Below are positions 18,176 through 25,702 of a DNA stretch of 44,179 nucleotides, piece after piece. The stretch is from IMG/VR virus record IMGVR_UViG_3300021963_007304, positions 1 through 44,179 of that record, one strand, 5' to 3'. Under the pieces are notes generated by a model that was not told the DNA's origin, searched no databases, and saw only the letters and a list, made by a program, of their open reading frames with translations. Source of the stretch: a virus. The position numbers and the translations under genes were made by a program. Within the stretch, counting starts at the first letter, position 1. Each line of letters opens with the position of its first letter.

Positions 18176-19342
18176 ATGACAAAAGCTGATTTTTATAGAA
18201 AAACTTTAATAGAGAGTATAATTAAAGATGGTGTTCAGAAGAATAACCGTATTAATATTAATTTAAATGGCGCTAAAGGTCAATATACTGAAATAATTAC
18301 TTTGGATGAGATCAGAGAAGTTACAGATAATTTTAAAACACATAAAAATGTTGAATCATTTCTAAATGAATTGGTTAACGACCGTTTATCCACTATAATG
18401 GAGTCATTTAGTTATAAAATCAATGAAAGTGATTTAGATTTAAATAACTCGGATTCTTATGATGGTTATGAGTTAAACATACCCCTAATTAAAGAAAATT
18501 ATAACTCAGTTTTTGAGTTATTTAATGAGATTGACACTGAACTTGGTGTGGAACCAAAAGCAAACCCAAAAGTTTTAAATAAAGCGTCAAACACACCATT
18601 AACAAAAGAACCAGGTAAGGAAAAAACCCCACACATCCCAGTACAAGCTAAACAGGAGAAGACCCAGAACCCAAGAAAAGTGGATTTGATCCTTAAAAGT
18701 GTTTTTGAGGGTAAGTTTAATGATTATACAATGAAAACGGACACTGGTGACTGGAAAGTTGTTAAGGTGTTAAAAAATGAATCTGGTAAATTAATCATCA
18801 CATGGGAAAGTAAATTACAACCATCGATGATCATTGAATTATTGGTTTTCCCAAATGACACAAATAAGATTACCGTATCAGTTAAGAATAGAACTGGCGA
18901 GGAATTTTTAAACACTTATTTTGAAATCTATCAAATCCCAACCGACCCGTTTTTAGCCGAAAAATTCTTTAGAAAAACACTATTTTCATTGTTAAAAAAA
19001 TATATAGATACTGCGGTTATACAAATTGATCCATTTAGAACTGAATTTGTTTTCTGGAAAACAGATAACCCAAATTTCTCATATTCCTTCAGCACACCAA
19101 ATAAAAATAAAATCATATTGGATTTGATCAGTTTTATTAGTACAGCTAAAAAACCAATCCTTGATGATTTTTTTGAACAAAACAATCTTAAACATAAACA
19201 AGGTTATTTACAAACCCTGTTAGACTCAGCCGAGGCAGCTGGTATATTCCAATTCAAAAGGGAGGGTAACGAGATTTTGATTCTTAGAGGCCCTAACTAC
19301 AAAGCCTTCCTAGAGGGAAAAGTTAGAAGAGTTACATCTTAA
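18176..19342 (+). CDS. Unknown protein, 388 aa
   Basis: No family is recognised. A helical N-terminal part (1-120) is joined by a lysine/proline-rich linker (about 125-170, NTPLTKEPGKEKTPHIPVQ) to a mixed alpha/beta C-terminal part that ends in a winged-helix-like segment (LLDSAEAAGIFQFKREGNEI). It has no membrane helix or signal. A separate promoter for the next gene follows its stop. Confidence 0.65.
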   Translation: MTKADFYRKTLIESIIKDGVQKNNRININLNGAKGQYTEIITLDEIREVTDNFKTHKNVESFLNELVNDRLSTIMESFSYKINESDLDLNNSDSYDGYELNIPLIKENYNSVFELFNEIDTELGVEPKANPKVLNKASNTPLTKEPGKEKTPHIPVQAKQEKTQNPRKVDLILKSVFEGKFNDYTMKTDTGDWKVVKVLKNESGKLIITWESKLQPSMIIELLVFPNDTNKITVSVKNRTGEEFLNTYFEIYQIPTDPFLAEKFFRKTLFSLLKKYIDTAVIQIDPFRTEFVFWKTDNPNFSYSFSTPNKNKIILDLISFISTAKKPILDDFFEQNNLKHKQGYLQTLLDSAEAAGIFQFKREGNEILILRGPNYKAFLEGKVRRVTS

Positions 19343-19343
19343 A

Positions 19344-19375
19344 TTTGCATTTTTGTTTTTATTTTCTTATCTTTG
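19344..19375 (+). promoter_or_regulatory. Bacteroidota sigma-A promoter
   Basis: TTTG at 19344-19347, a 20-base spacer and TATCTTTG at 19368-19375, before the phosphoesterase gene. Confidence 0.8.
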
Positions 19376-19390
19376 TAAAAAGATTAGATT

Positions 19391-20068
19391 ATGTATTTAC
19401 TAGGGGATATTCATGGTGACTTTAACACCATATCTTATTTTGCACAAAAAAATGTCGAAAAAGAACCAACAACACTAATTCAGGTTGGTGATTTTGGTGC
19501 TGGATTCCATAAAGATTTTACCGATCATATGGAACATCTTAATACCATATTAAATGAATTTAACGTCACACTCTATGCTATTAGAGGTAATCACGATGAC
19601 CCTAAGTTTTTTGATGGTACATACAACTGGAGTAATATAAAACTACTACCTGATTATACCGTTACTGTTATTGAGGGTAAAAGAATTTTATTTATTGGTG
19701 GTGCAACATCAATTGACAGATTACAGAGAATACCAGAAAGAAGTTGGTGGGAAGGTGAGATCTTTAATCTTGATGTTGATAAACTATCGTTATATGAGGC
19801 GATTGACATTGTTGTAACCCACACCGCACCAAAATTTGCATACCCCATTGGGTTTAATCATTTAGTTATGTCATTCGCTGCATACGACCCAACTTTACTG
19901 GAAGATCTAACAAATGAGCGACAGGCTCTGGCAATTGCATATGAAACATTAAAAGAAAAAAATAAAATAAAAAAATGGTTTTATGGTCACTTCCATACAA
20001 CCGAAAAAACTGAACATGAAGATACTATTTTCCATGTTTTGGGTATTAATTACATTTATCAATTATGA
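19391..20068 (+). CDS. Calcineurin-like metallophosphoesterase, 225 aa
   Basis: All metallophosphoesterase motifs are present: GDIHGD (5-10), GDFG, GNHDD (about 66-70), THTAP and GHFH near the end. The enzyme uses two metal ions to cleave phosphomono- or diesters; the substrate cannot be told from sequence. It overlaps the next small gene by 4 bases (ATGA), which suggests a two-gene operon ended by the terminator at 20314. Confidence 0.88.
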   Translation: MYLLGDIHGDFNTISYFAQKNVEKEPTTLIQVGDFGAGFHKDFTDHMEHLNTILNEFNVTLYAIRGNHDDPKFFDGTYNWSNIKLLPDYTVTVIEGKRILFIGGATSIDRLQRIPERSWWEGEIFNLDVDKLSLYEAIDIVVTHTAPKFAYPIGFNHLVMSFAAYDPTLLEDLTNERQALAIAYETLKEKNKIKKWFYGHFHTTEKTEHEDTIFHVLGINYIYQL

Positions 20069-20328
20069 GCGAACAAACACAACAACCGCAAGAAGAACAA
20101 CCGCTAGGTACATTATTTGGTGTCCTGGGTTATAATAGTATGACTGAACTTGAAGACTTCCATACTAGACTTAGAAATAAATCAACAGCAGACGTCTTAT
20201 TAGCTATACATTCAGCTTTACGATTTTCACAATTAAAAGGTGCCTTTTCATTGGAGGAGAGTGAGGTTGTATCAATAGCACTACGGAATCTACAAGATGT
20301 CATGAAAAAAGCAACCCCTAACGGATAG
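20065..20328 (+). CDS. Small unknown helical protein, 87 aa
   Basis: No family is recognised. A glutamine-rich N-terminus (MSEQTQQPQEEQPL) is followed by helices (ELEDFHTRLRNKSTADVLLA, EESEVVSIALRNLQDVMKK). It is coupled to the phosphoesterase gene by a 4-base overlap, so it may assist it. Its stop codon lies inside the terminator hairpin, so translation to the end could affect terminator folding. Confidence 0.65.
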   Translation: MSEQTQQPQEEQPLGTLFGVLGYNSMTELEDFHTRLRNKSTADVLLAIHSALRFSQLKGAFSLEESEVVSIALRNLQDVMKKATPNG

Positions 20329-20340
20329 TTAGGGTTTTTT
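20314..20340 (+). terminator. Rho-independent terminator overlapping a stop codon
   Basis: CCCTAAC and GTTAGGG (20316-20334) form a 7-bp stem with a 5-base loop followed by eight T. The TAG of the preceding gene is within the hairpin. Confidence 0.88.
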
Positions 20341-20442
20341 TTACACACACTTGTTTTATTTGTTTTATTTTATTATTATTGTACTAACCGTTATGTATCA
20401 TGATTGGTTGCCTATAATAAAAAAATTAAAAATTTAAATTAT

Positions 20443-20844
20443 ATGGAAACAATAACAGCAACAATCTTAGCGACAGTTTTAATTACTGTTGTGGTAATCG
20501 GCTTAGTCTCATGTGTCTGGGCGATTGTTAGTTTAAAACGCAGGGTCTCTAAATTAGGGGGTTTGTGTTCTGGTTTGCAGGATCAATTAAACGGTATTTA
20601 CCGTGAATTTGAGAATGTGGGTCGCAATCATGATGAAACAATAAAAGATGTCAGAAATGACATGAGCAGGGAGTTCGAGTCAACATATAGACGAATCCAT
20701 GATGCTGAAAAGCATATACACGATAGAGTCGATAATGTTACACAAGAATTCGAAAAACAATTAGATAAACGTTTTGATAACGTATATCGAAAGTTACCAA
20801 AAATAAACCCTGAACCTCAAGGTTCGGACGCACAAAATAACTAA
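20443..20844 (+). CDS. Membrane-anchored coiled-coil protein, 133 aa
   Basis: A single N-terminal membrane helix (about residues 5-28, ATILATVLITVVVIGLVSCV) is followed by a long charged coiled coil (30-120), so the protein should be anchored in the inner membrane with a cytoplasmic rod. It looks similar in layout to phage spanin or Rz-like and DUF948-like proteins, but the function is unknown. The ATG at 20443 is chosen because the longer frame uses TTG and lacks family-like residues. A promoter (TTG 20351-20353, TATTATTG 20374-20381) lies about 60 bases upstream. Confidence 0.65.
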   Translation: METITATILATVLITVVVIGLVSCVWAIVSLKRRVSKLGGLCSGLQDQLNGIYREFENVGRNHDETIKDVRNDMSREFESTYRRIHDAEKHIHDRVDNVTQEFEKQLDKRFDNVYRKLPKINPEPQGSDAQNN

Positions 20845-20851
20845 AAAATAA

Positions 20852-21775
20852 ATGGCGACCGATCATGATACAAAAACGGTATTAGATATTGTTCAAAGAT
20901 CTAACAACTATAATAGTGATAGTTGTTGGCAATACGATATTAGACAAAGGAATAGGGATTTAGACTTAACAGATTATGGTTTTACTATTGATGATGTTAA
21001 GAATTTAAAAGTTGATGATTTTCAATTTGAGTTTGTACCCAAAGACAACAAAGAGATGGCGCAACAAATTAAAAAATTTATTGAGAGACATGAATGGCTT
21101 GGTAAAATGAGTAATTACCCAACACATTATTTTATCGCAAAATACAACGGTATACTATCTGGTGTGGTGATAATGGATATGCCAAATGCTTTCTCAAAAT
21201 TACTTGGGGATGAAACAAAAAAGATTGAAAGGCTTATATCACGTGGTGCTTGCATTTCCTGGTCACCAAAAAATTTAGCATCATCTTTAATTATGTTTGC
21301 AATAAAATGGATGGTTAAGAATACACAATATCGTGTTTTTACGGCTTATTCGGATCCAGAAGCTAAGGAGTTAGGTACGATTTACCAGGCTTGTAATTTT
21401 TATTATTTAGGCCAGAATTCTGGGACTAGTAAACAATATAAAGTTAATGGTAAATGGCACTCAGATAGGTACTTTAGAAGTAGAAGTGTATATAAAAAAT
21501 TAGCCATTGAAAATGGCGTTAAATGGGATAATTCTTGGGTTGACGGTGACAGTATTTTATGGGAGAACATGAACGATGCAACAGCTAGTCAAATAAAAAA
21601 AATTAGCAAAGATTTTCAAAATTCATGTCAGGTTCGAGTTGCCCCAAAAAAACATAAGTATCTTTATATTTTGGGTGAAAACAAAAAAGAAACAAAGGAA
21701 TTAAGAATGGTATTTGCTAAACTGAACCCAAAACTTATTAATTTAGCTTACCCAAAAGAAAGAGGAAAATATTAA
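20852..21775 (+). CDS. GNAT-fold protein, Mom-like, 307 aa
   Basis: Residues 60-200 carry a GNAT-type acyltransferase pattern: HYFIAKYNGILSGVVIMDMP, SRGACISW, then LIMFAIKWM and GTIYQACNFYYLGQ. The last motif and the following SRSVYKK resemble the phage Mu Mom family, which modifies adenine in phage DNA, and other phage proteins of that fold. If this is right it may protect phage DNA from restriction. The C-terminal 80 residues are lysine-rich with no recognised fold. The assignment is from motif resemblance only. Confidence 0.6.
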   Translation: MATDHDTKTVLDIVQRSNNYNSDSCWQYDIRQRNRDLDLTDYGFTIDDVKNLKVDDFQFEFVPKDNKEMAQQIKKFIERHEWLGKMSNYPTHYFIAKYNGILSGVVIMDMPNAFSKLLGDETKKIERLISRGACISWSPKNLASSLIMFAIKWMVKNTQYRVFTAYSDPEAKELGTIYQACNFYYLGQNSGTSKQYKVNGKWHSDRYFRSRSVYKKLAIENGVKWDNSWVDGDSILWENMNDATASQIKKISKDFQNSCQVRVAPKKHKYLYILGENKKETKELRMVFAKLNPKLINLAYPKERGKY

Positions 21776-21778
21776 AAT

Positions 21779-22162
21779 ATGAATAAAATATTACTTGCAA
21801 TCACAGAAACACTATTAGTCTTACTAAAAAAACGTGGTGTTGATGTTAGTGTATTAAGACCATTAACAAAAAAAGAAAAACAAATTGAGTTACTATCAAA
21901 TAGATTGTACGACCTACAAGCAAACATCTCAATTAAAAGAGCTGAATTAGTTGAAACTCAAAAAAATTTAATAGTTAAGATGGAGCCGATCGTATTTAAT
22001 GTTTTATCCGAAACAGATGATAGTTGGCAAAAAACAACTATGACAAAAATATGGATGGATGATTTAACCGAGATCAATAATAAAATTGATGAACATGAAG
22101 AATTATTAAATCTTTTTGAAAACACTTATTATAATTTAGAAAATACAAAAAACGGAATATGA
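21779..22162 (+). CDS. Unknown coiled-coil protein, 127 aa
   Basis: No family is recognised. Predicted helices fill most of the protein; residues 45-85 and 95-120 have heptad-like patterns (IELLSNRLYDLQANISIKRA). It begins 3 bases after the Mom-like gene and overlaps the next start by 4 bases, so it is part of that operon. Confidence 0.6.
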   Translation: MNKILLAITETLLVLLKKRGVDVSVLRPLTKKEKQIELLSNRLYDLQANISIKRAELVETQKNLIVKMEPIVFNVLSETDDSWQKTTMTKIWMDDLTEINNKIDEHEELLNLFENTYYNLENTKNGI

Positions 22163-23754
22163 AATTTAACGAATTAACCGATGAACAAATTGTGTATGCA
22201 AAAAAGGTGTATACCGATAAAGAATTATCTTGGGATGATCGAATGAAGATCTTAATGGAATTTTTTGGTAAATCTGAACGAACTGTTAGAAAGTGGTGTT
22301 CGGCCAAACTTAATTTTAAAGAAAAACCAGATGTTGAGTCTGAACAATATGAGACAGCTAAAAAAAGAAAATTTGATAAGGATAAATCTAGATTTATTAT
22401 AACCTGGGCTCAGAATAATACCGATGTTCATAAAGGTTTTTTTGAGAATATAAAGGCCTATGCTGAACATATTGATGCCGATATCCATGTTATTGCTGGT
22501 AGATATAAAAACCCAACATCAGTTTTCACCGATAAAGATGTTGATTTTTGGGTTGATGATGTTATCCCATATTTGGATGCTAATAGACATAACGTACACA
22601 AATATCTATCAATCATGTCGGATATTAAGATACAACCAACAGCAACAAACCCAATGAGCGGTTTGCAAGGTATGAGTGGTATAAATTCATGTGTTTTTGG
22701 TGCACCAAAGGTGCAAATGGAGATGATTCCAGTATTACAGGGTAATAAACCAAAAATGATGGTAACAACTGGCGCTGTAACAAAAATGAATTATACTGAT
22801 TCTAAATCAGGTAAAAAGGGCGAGTTTCACCATACATACGGTTTTACTATTGTTGAGATTAAAGATAAAGAGAGTTTTTATGTAAGACAAGTAACAGCTG
22901 ATGATAAAACTGGTGATTTTACCGACCTATTTTATAAAGTTAGTTCTGGTACTGTTTCAAAAATTGAATCGATTAGTGCCATAGTTTGGGGTGATATGCA
23001 CTTTGGTCATCACGATCAAGATGTTATTGATGCCACGCATAATATGCTTAAAAATATTAAACCTAAACATGTTGTACTACACGATGTATTTGATGGCAAT
23101 TCAATATCCCATCATGATATGAAGAATCCTTTTAAACAATATGCTAAGGAAGTTCATAACCAAAATTCTTTACAAAACGAGGTTAGTAATATGTTGGATG
23201 GTTTAAAACCATTTGAAAGTTATGATAAAGTTGTCATCGTTAGAAGTAACCATGATGATTTTTTAGATCGATGGTTAGCTAACGAAGATTGGAAGAAACA
23301 ACCAACACCAAAAAACAGCGTGTTATATATGAAATACTCAACAATGTTGTTGGAGCAATACGAAAAAACACCAGAGAATGTTAAAGGTGTTATACCAGAA
23401 GTTATCAATCAGGTTTATCCTAAGTTCATTACTTTGGGTAGAAATGATTCTTATAAAGTTAATAGATGGGAATTGGGTCAACACGGTGACGTTGGTTCTA
23501 ATGGTAGTAGAGGTTCGTTAAATCAATATCGAACGCTTAACACTAAAATAATTGTTGGTCACTACCATTCACCTGGACGAAAAGATGGTGCTATTGCTGT
23601 TGGAACATCAACTAAATTAAGAGTTGGGTATAATAACGGCCCTAGCTCATGGTTGCAATCACATGTTATCATCCACGAAGATGGTAAAGCGCAACATATT
23701 AATTTTATTAGGGATGTTAATAATAAAATAGGTTTTACTACTTTTGAATATTAA
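22159..23754 (+). CDS. HTH-metallophosphoesterase fusion, possible nuclease, 531 aa
   Basis: The N-terminal 50 residues form a helix-turn-helix (LSWDDRMKILMEFFGKSERT, then VRKWCS). The C-terminal half (from about 275) is a metallophosphoesterase: GDMHFGHHD, HDVFDGNSISHHD, RSNHDDFLDRW, QHGDVGSNG and VGHYHSPG supply metal ligands. Mre11/SbcD-type nucleases and the phage T5 A1 protein use this fold; a DNA nuclease role with sequence or structure selectivity from the HTH is plausible but unproven. The central region (60-270) is unassigned. It overlaps the gene before it and is followed closely by the RNase H-fold gene. Confidence 0.72.
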   Translation: MKFNELTDEQIVYAKKVYTDKELSWDDRMKILMEFFGKSERTVRKWCSAKLNFKEKPDVESEQYETAKKRKFDKDKSRFIITWAQNNTDVHKGFFENIKAYAEHIDADIHVIAGRYKNPTSVFTDKDVDFWVDDVIPYLDANRHNVHKYLSIMSDIKIQPTATNPMSGLQGMSGINSCVFGAPKVQMEMIPVLQGNKPKMMVTTGAVTKMNYTDSKSGKKGEFHHTYGFTIVEIKDKESFYVRQVTADDKTGDFTDLFYKVSSGTVSKIESISAIVWGDMHFGHHDQDVIDATHNMLKNIKPKHVVLHDVFDGNSISHHDMKNPFKQYAKEVHNQNSLQNEVSNMLDGLKPFESYDKVVIVRSNHDDFLDRWLANEDWKKQPTPKNSVLYMKYSTMLLEQYEKTPENVKGVIPEVINQVYPKFITLGRNDSYKVNRWELGQHGDVGSNGSRGSLNQYRTLNTKIIVGHYHSPGRKDGAIAVGTSTKLRVGYNNGPSSWLQSHVIIHEDGKAQHINFIRDVNNKIGFTTFEY

Positions 23755-23765
23755 AATGATGGGAA

Positions 23766-24227
23766 ATGAAAAAATTTCAGAATAAAGATGGGGTTAAGAT
23801 AGAGAATGTATCTGAATATGTAAAAAATTGGCTAAGTCAAAATGATAATAGTGACATCTATATAGGTTGCGATTCACAAGAAACAAATCATAGGGTTACT
23901 TATGTTACCACCATATGTTTATATGAAAAAGGTAGAGGTGCACATGTCATATATAAAAAAGAATATGAACCTAAAACAACTAGAGGTAAAATGAACATGC
24001 ACACCAGACTTTGGACTGAGGTAACAAAATCAATTGAGGTTGCTGATATGTTAAAAGTATTGGATAGACCAATAACTGTACACGTTGATTACAATTCAAA
24101 ACAAAGCGAAAAATCCAACCAACTATATGAAGCTGGTATTGGATATGCTAAGTCAATGGGGTATGATGCTGTGGGTAAACCAGATGCTTGGGCTGCTAGT
24201 TCAGCAGCTGATAATCTATGTAGATAA
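23766..24227 (+). CDS. DUF458 / YkuK-type RNase H-fold protein, 153 aa
   Basis: Matches the YkuK/DUF458 family in its hallmark segments: IYIGCDSQETNHRVTYVTTI near the start (D36), VHVDYNSKQSEKSNQLYEAG in the middle, and KPDAWAASSAADNLCR at the end. The family has a ribonuclease H-like fold; a nuclease activity has been proposed, not shown. It follows the phosphoesterase by 11 bases, so both probably act on nucleic acid in one pathway. Confidence 0.82.
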   Translation: MKKFQNKDGVKIENVSEYVKNWLSQNDNSDIYIGCDSQETNHRVTYVTTICLYEKGRGAHVIYKKEYEPKTTRGKMNMHTRLWTEVTKSIEVADMLKVLDRPITVHVDYNSKQSEKSNQLYEAGIGYAKSMGYDAVGKPDAWAASSAADNLCR

Positions 24228-24245
24228 AAAAATTTTTAAAAAAAC

Positions 24246-24275
24246 TTGGTTTTTTCCAAAAGTTTACTATATTTA
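24246..24275 (+). promoter_or_regulatory. Promoter of the attenuated main tRNA array
   Basis: TTG at 24246-24248, a 19-base spacer and TATATTTA at 24268-24275. The last base of the -7 box differs from consensus. It lies 22 bases before the leader peptide start. Confidence 0.55.
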
Positions 24276-24296
24276 TACAAAACACGAAGATTTTCA

Positions 24297-24374
24297 ATGA
24301 AAATAACTACAAATACAACGAATAGATTTTTTGGGAGAGGCGAGGACTCATCCAAGGGCTTTCTATTGGTGTAA
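24297..24374 (+). CDS. Leader peptide of main tRNA array (T/N/R/F/G/E/D/S), 25 aa
   Basis: A short reading frame, ATG to TAA. Its core ITTNTTNRFFGRGEDSSKG uses Thr (4), Asn (2), Arg (2, both AGA), Phe, Gly, Glu, Asp and Ser codons. The array downstream encodes tRNAs for exactly Phe, Thr, Ser, Asn, Asp, Arg (anticodon TCT, reading AGA), Glu and Gly. Its end (GGGCTTTC, 24356-24363) can pair over 8 bp with GGAAGCCC (24401-24408), which includes the start of the following terminator. This is the layout of a transcription attenuator: stalling in the codon run should free the antiterminator segment. Inferred, not tested. Confidence 0.8.
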   Translation: MKITTNTTNRFFGRGEDSSKGFLLV

Positions 24375-24400
24375 TTGTACAAAACATACAAAGATACAAA

Positions 24401-24432
24401 GGAAGCCCGAACTAAAAGTTCGGGTTTTTTTA
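24401..24432 (+). terminator. Attenuator terminator of main tRNA array
   Basis: CCCGAAC (24406-24412) and GTTCGGG (24418-24424) with a 5-base loop and a T run. It stands between the leader peptide and the tRNAs, and its 5' arm also pairs with the end of the leader frame. Confidence 0.85.
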
Positions 24433-24492
24433 TGTCTGAAAATCAAGTAAAATAAGTTCTTTGAAAAAAAAGTAAAAAAAGTTTCAAAAGCA

Positions 24493-24524
24493 TTTGGAGG
24501 TTAAATAATTTCTTCTTACTTTTG
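24493..24524 (+). promoter_or_regulatory. Second, internal promoter of the main tRNA array
   Basis: TTTG at 24493-24496, a 20-base spacer and TACTTTTG at 24517-24524, a near-consensus match downstream of the attenuator. It would give a basal level of array RNA that bypasses attenuation. Confidence 0.8.
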
Positions 24525-24528
24525 TATC

Positions 24529-24604
24529 ACAGTTCGGGAATGTATTCGGCAAACTTAACAAATTTGACTTTTACTCAAACAAAAAACACATTCCGATGAA
24601 TTGT
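24529..24604 (+). ncRNA. 5' RNA element of main tRNA array (GCAAA/GAT fold)
   Basis: Begins at the predicted transcription start. Outer helix ACAGTT (24529-24534) with AATTGT (24599-24604, one G-U); inner helix GGAATGT (24537-24543) with ACATTCC (24588-24594); bulge GAT (24595-24597). The motif TTCGGCAAAC follows the inner 5' strand. The design is shared with elements at 31440-31538 and 40993-41062. A 19-codon frame rich in Thr and Asn (24540-24599) also fits inside it. Confidence 0.75.
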
Positions 24605-24614
24605 AACTTTTAAA

Positions 24615-24712
24615 TAGCGTACTCTTGGAGAGCACGGTGCAGTCATGAGCCCGTGTGCAGGTGATCAGCAAAGCATGAATAGCTGATAACGGTTCGAATC
24701 CCACATACGCTA
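24615..24712 (+). tRNA. Aberrant tRNA, anticodon region CAT, with T-stem insertion
   Basis: The acceptor TAGCGTA pairs with TACGCTA, and the T loop is TTCGAAT. The anticodon stem CACGG/CCGTG encloses 13 bases instead of 7, with CAT in the middle. The T stem is GTG...GG opposite CCCAC, split by a 27-base insertion (24664-24690) that holds ATCAGC/GCTGAT. Removing the insertion restores a perfect 5-bp T stem. It is either a decayed tRNA-Met or one that needs unusual processing. Confidence 0.55.
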
Positions 24713-24715
24713 CTA

Positions 24716-24847
24716 AGATAATGGGTTTCTCCAAATAAGCTGTCGACAAGCGAGTTTGGGTTAAAGAAATCAGCTCCCTCTGCCAAGCGCTTGTAAAACT
24801 CAAGAAGCAGTACAGAGTTGGGTGTAACGGGAATCCAACCATTATCT
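24716..24847 (+). ncRNA. Structured spacer RNA closed by a 9-bp helix
   Basis: AGATAATGG (24716-24724) pairs perfectly with CCATTATCT (24839-24847). Inner helices include AGCTG/CAGCT and GTTGG/CCAAC. No reading frame or tRNA is recognised; its function is unknown. Confidence 0.55.
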
Positions 24848-24853
24848 TTACTT

Positions 24854-24926
24854 GGTGCGGTAGCTCAGTTGGTAGAGCAAGGGACTGAAAATCCCTGTGT
24901 CGGAGGTTCGATCCCTCCCCGCACCA
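24854..24926 (+). tRNA. tRNA-Phe (GAA)
   Basis: Complete cloverlea: acceptor GGTGCGG/CCGCACC, D arm, anticodon loop CTGAAAA, T arm GGAGG TTCGATC CCTCC, discriminator A. CCA is not encoded. Confidence 0.95.
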
Positions 24927-24931
24927 CATAA

Positions 24932-25004
24932 GCCTCCTTAGCTCAGCTGGTAGAGCAACTGATTTGTAATCAGTAGGTCGTTGGTTCGATTCCGACAGGA
25001 GGCT
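24932..25004 (+). tRNA. tRNA-Thr (TGT)
   Basis: Acceptor GCCTCCT/AGGAGGC, anticodon loop TTTGTAA, T-loop TTCGATT, discriminator T. CCA is not encoded. Confidence 0.94.
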
Positions 25005-25010
25005 CAACTA

Positions 25011-25095
25011 GGAAGGGTGGCAGAGCGGTTGAATGCGGCAGTCTTGAAAACTGTTTTAGTGAAAGCTAACGGGGGTTCGAATCCCTCCCCTTCCG
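25011..25095 (+). tRNA. tRNA-Ser (TGA)
   Basis: Class II tRNA with a long variable arm (TTAGTGAAAGCTAA). Acceptor GGAAGGG/CCCTTCC, anticodon loop CTTGAAA, discriminator G. CCA is not encoded. Confidence 0.94.
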
Positions 25096-25253
25096 CTGGT
25101 TCTTTGACATATTGGTAGAATTAAAAAAATTACGTTTACAGTAAACTATAAACTGTAAACAAAAGATACGGACGAGATTTTTAAATCTCCTACTTACTTA
25201 TTCACAGAAGGGTTCCGTAACAGATAACACATAGTAGTGATGTTATCAAATAT
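25096..25253 (+). ncRNA. Structured spacer in tRNA array
   Basis: No gene is seen. Several clear hairpins are present: GTTTACAG/CTGTAAAC, GAGATTT/AAATCTC, TACGGA/TTCCGTA and GATAACA/TGTTATC. The number of strong helices is more than expected for plain spacer, but no known RNA family is recognised. Confidence 0.4.
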
Positions 25254-25325
25254 TCACTCGTAGCTCAGCGGTAGAGCAATCGGCTGTTAACCGATGGGTC
25301 ATAGGTTCAAATCCTATCGAGTGAG
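25254..25325 (+). tRNA. tRNA-Asn (GTT)
   Basis: Acceptor TCACTCG/CGAGTGA, anticodon loop CTGTTAA, T arm ATAGG TTCAAAT CCTAT, discriminator G. Confidence 0.93.
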
Positions 25326-25330
25326 CAAAA

Positions 25331-25453
25331 GCCCAGATGGTGTAGCGGTAGCATTAAAAACAGAGTCATCCAGTGTGGATGATTTCAGCAAATCACTATC
25401 TAAAAATTTTTTATGGACAAAAAAAGGCGCTGGTTCGAATCCAGCTCTGGGCT
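25331..25453 (+). tRNA. Interrupted tRNA of unknown identity
   Basis: Both ends are tRNA-like: acceptor GCCCAGA/TCTGGGC, D arm GTGTAGCGGTAGCAT, T arm GCTGG TTCGAAT CCAGC, discriminator T. In place of the anticodon arm are about 80 bases with a CATCC/GGATG hairpin, the recurrent motif TTCAGCAAATC (25384-25394) and TTTTTTATGG, a string also found in element 40993-41062. If the T/A run is the real anticodon stem the loop is ATGGACA (anticodon GGA), but this is uncertain. It may contain an intron-like insertion or be a broken gene. Confidence 0.55.
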
Positions 25454-25628
25454 CTACATAGGTTGAAAAGATACACATCTATGGAAAATCCTGAACACCC
25501 TATTAACGGGGTATATACTAACTACCACAATAGTTTGTCAGGTGTAAAAGTGGTAAGCGACTATAATATTACATTTTAAAGTGTCGTATCGAGTGGTGAA
25601 GAGAAAGTAAACTATTCCACTCAAATTT
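25454..25628 (+). ncRNA. Structured spacer in tRNA array
   Basis: No gene is seen. Hairpins include CATAG/CTATG, ACCC/GGGT and GAGTGG/CCACTC. No known RNA family is recognised. Confidence 0.35.
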
Positions 25629-25700
25629 GGTCTATTCGTTCATCGGCTAGGATGCCACCCTGTCACGGTGGTGAGGAGGGTTCGATTCCCTCATAGACCG
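25629..25700 (+). tRNA. tRNA-Asp (GTC)
   Basis: Acceptor GGTCTAT/ATAGACC, anticodon arm CCACC CTGTCAC GGTGG, T loop TTCGATT, discriminator G. Confidence 0.94.
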
Positions 25701-25702
25701 CT

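Noticed and set aside
18724-19185. Minus-strand frames inside the unknown gene at 18176-19342
   Set aside because: Low-complexity shadows without start context, fully inside a longer well-supported frame.
20393-20437. 14-codon frame downstream of a promoter before the coiled-coil gene
   Set aside because: No terminator, no matching downstream function; probably chance.
24540-24599. Thr/Asn-rich 19-codon frame as a fifth attenuator leader
   Set aside because: There is no terminator between it and the tRNAs, and the frame coincides with a structural RNA element; noted in findings but not called as a gene.
24555-25007. 150-codon open frame on the minus strand across tRNA genes
   Set aside because: It runs antisense through tRNA-Phe, tRNA-Thr and spacer RNA; its sequence is explained by the complement of tRNA arms.
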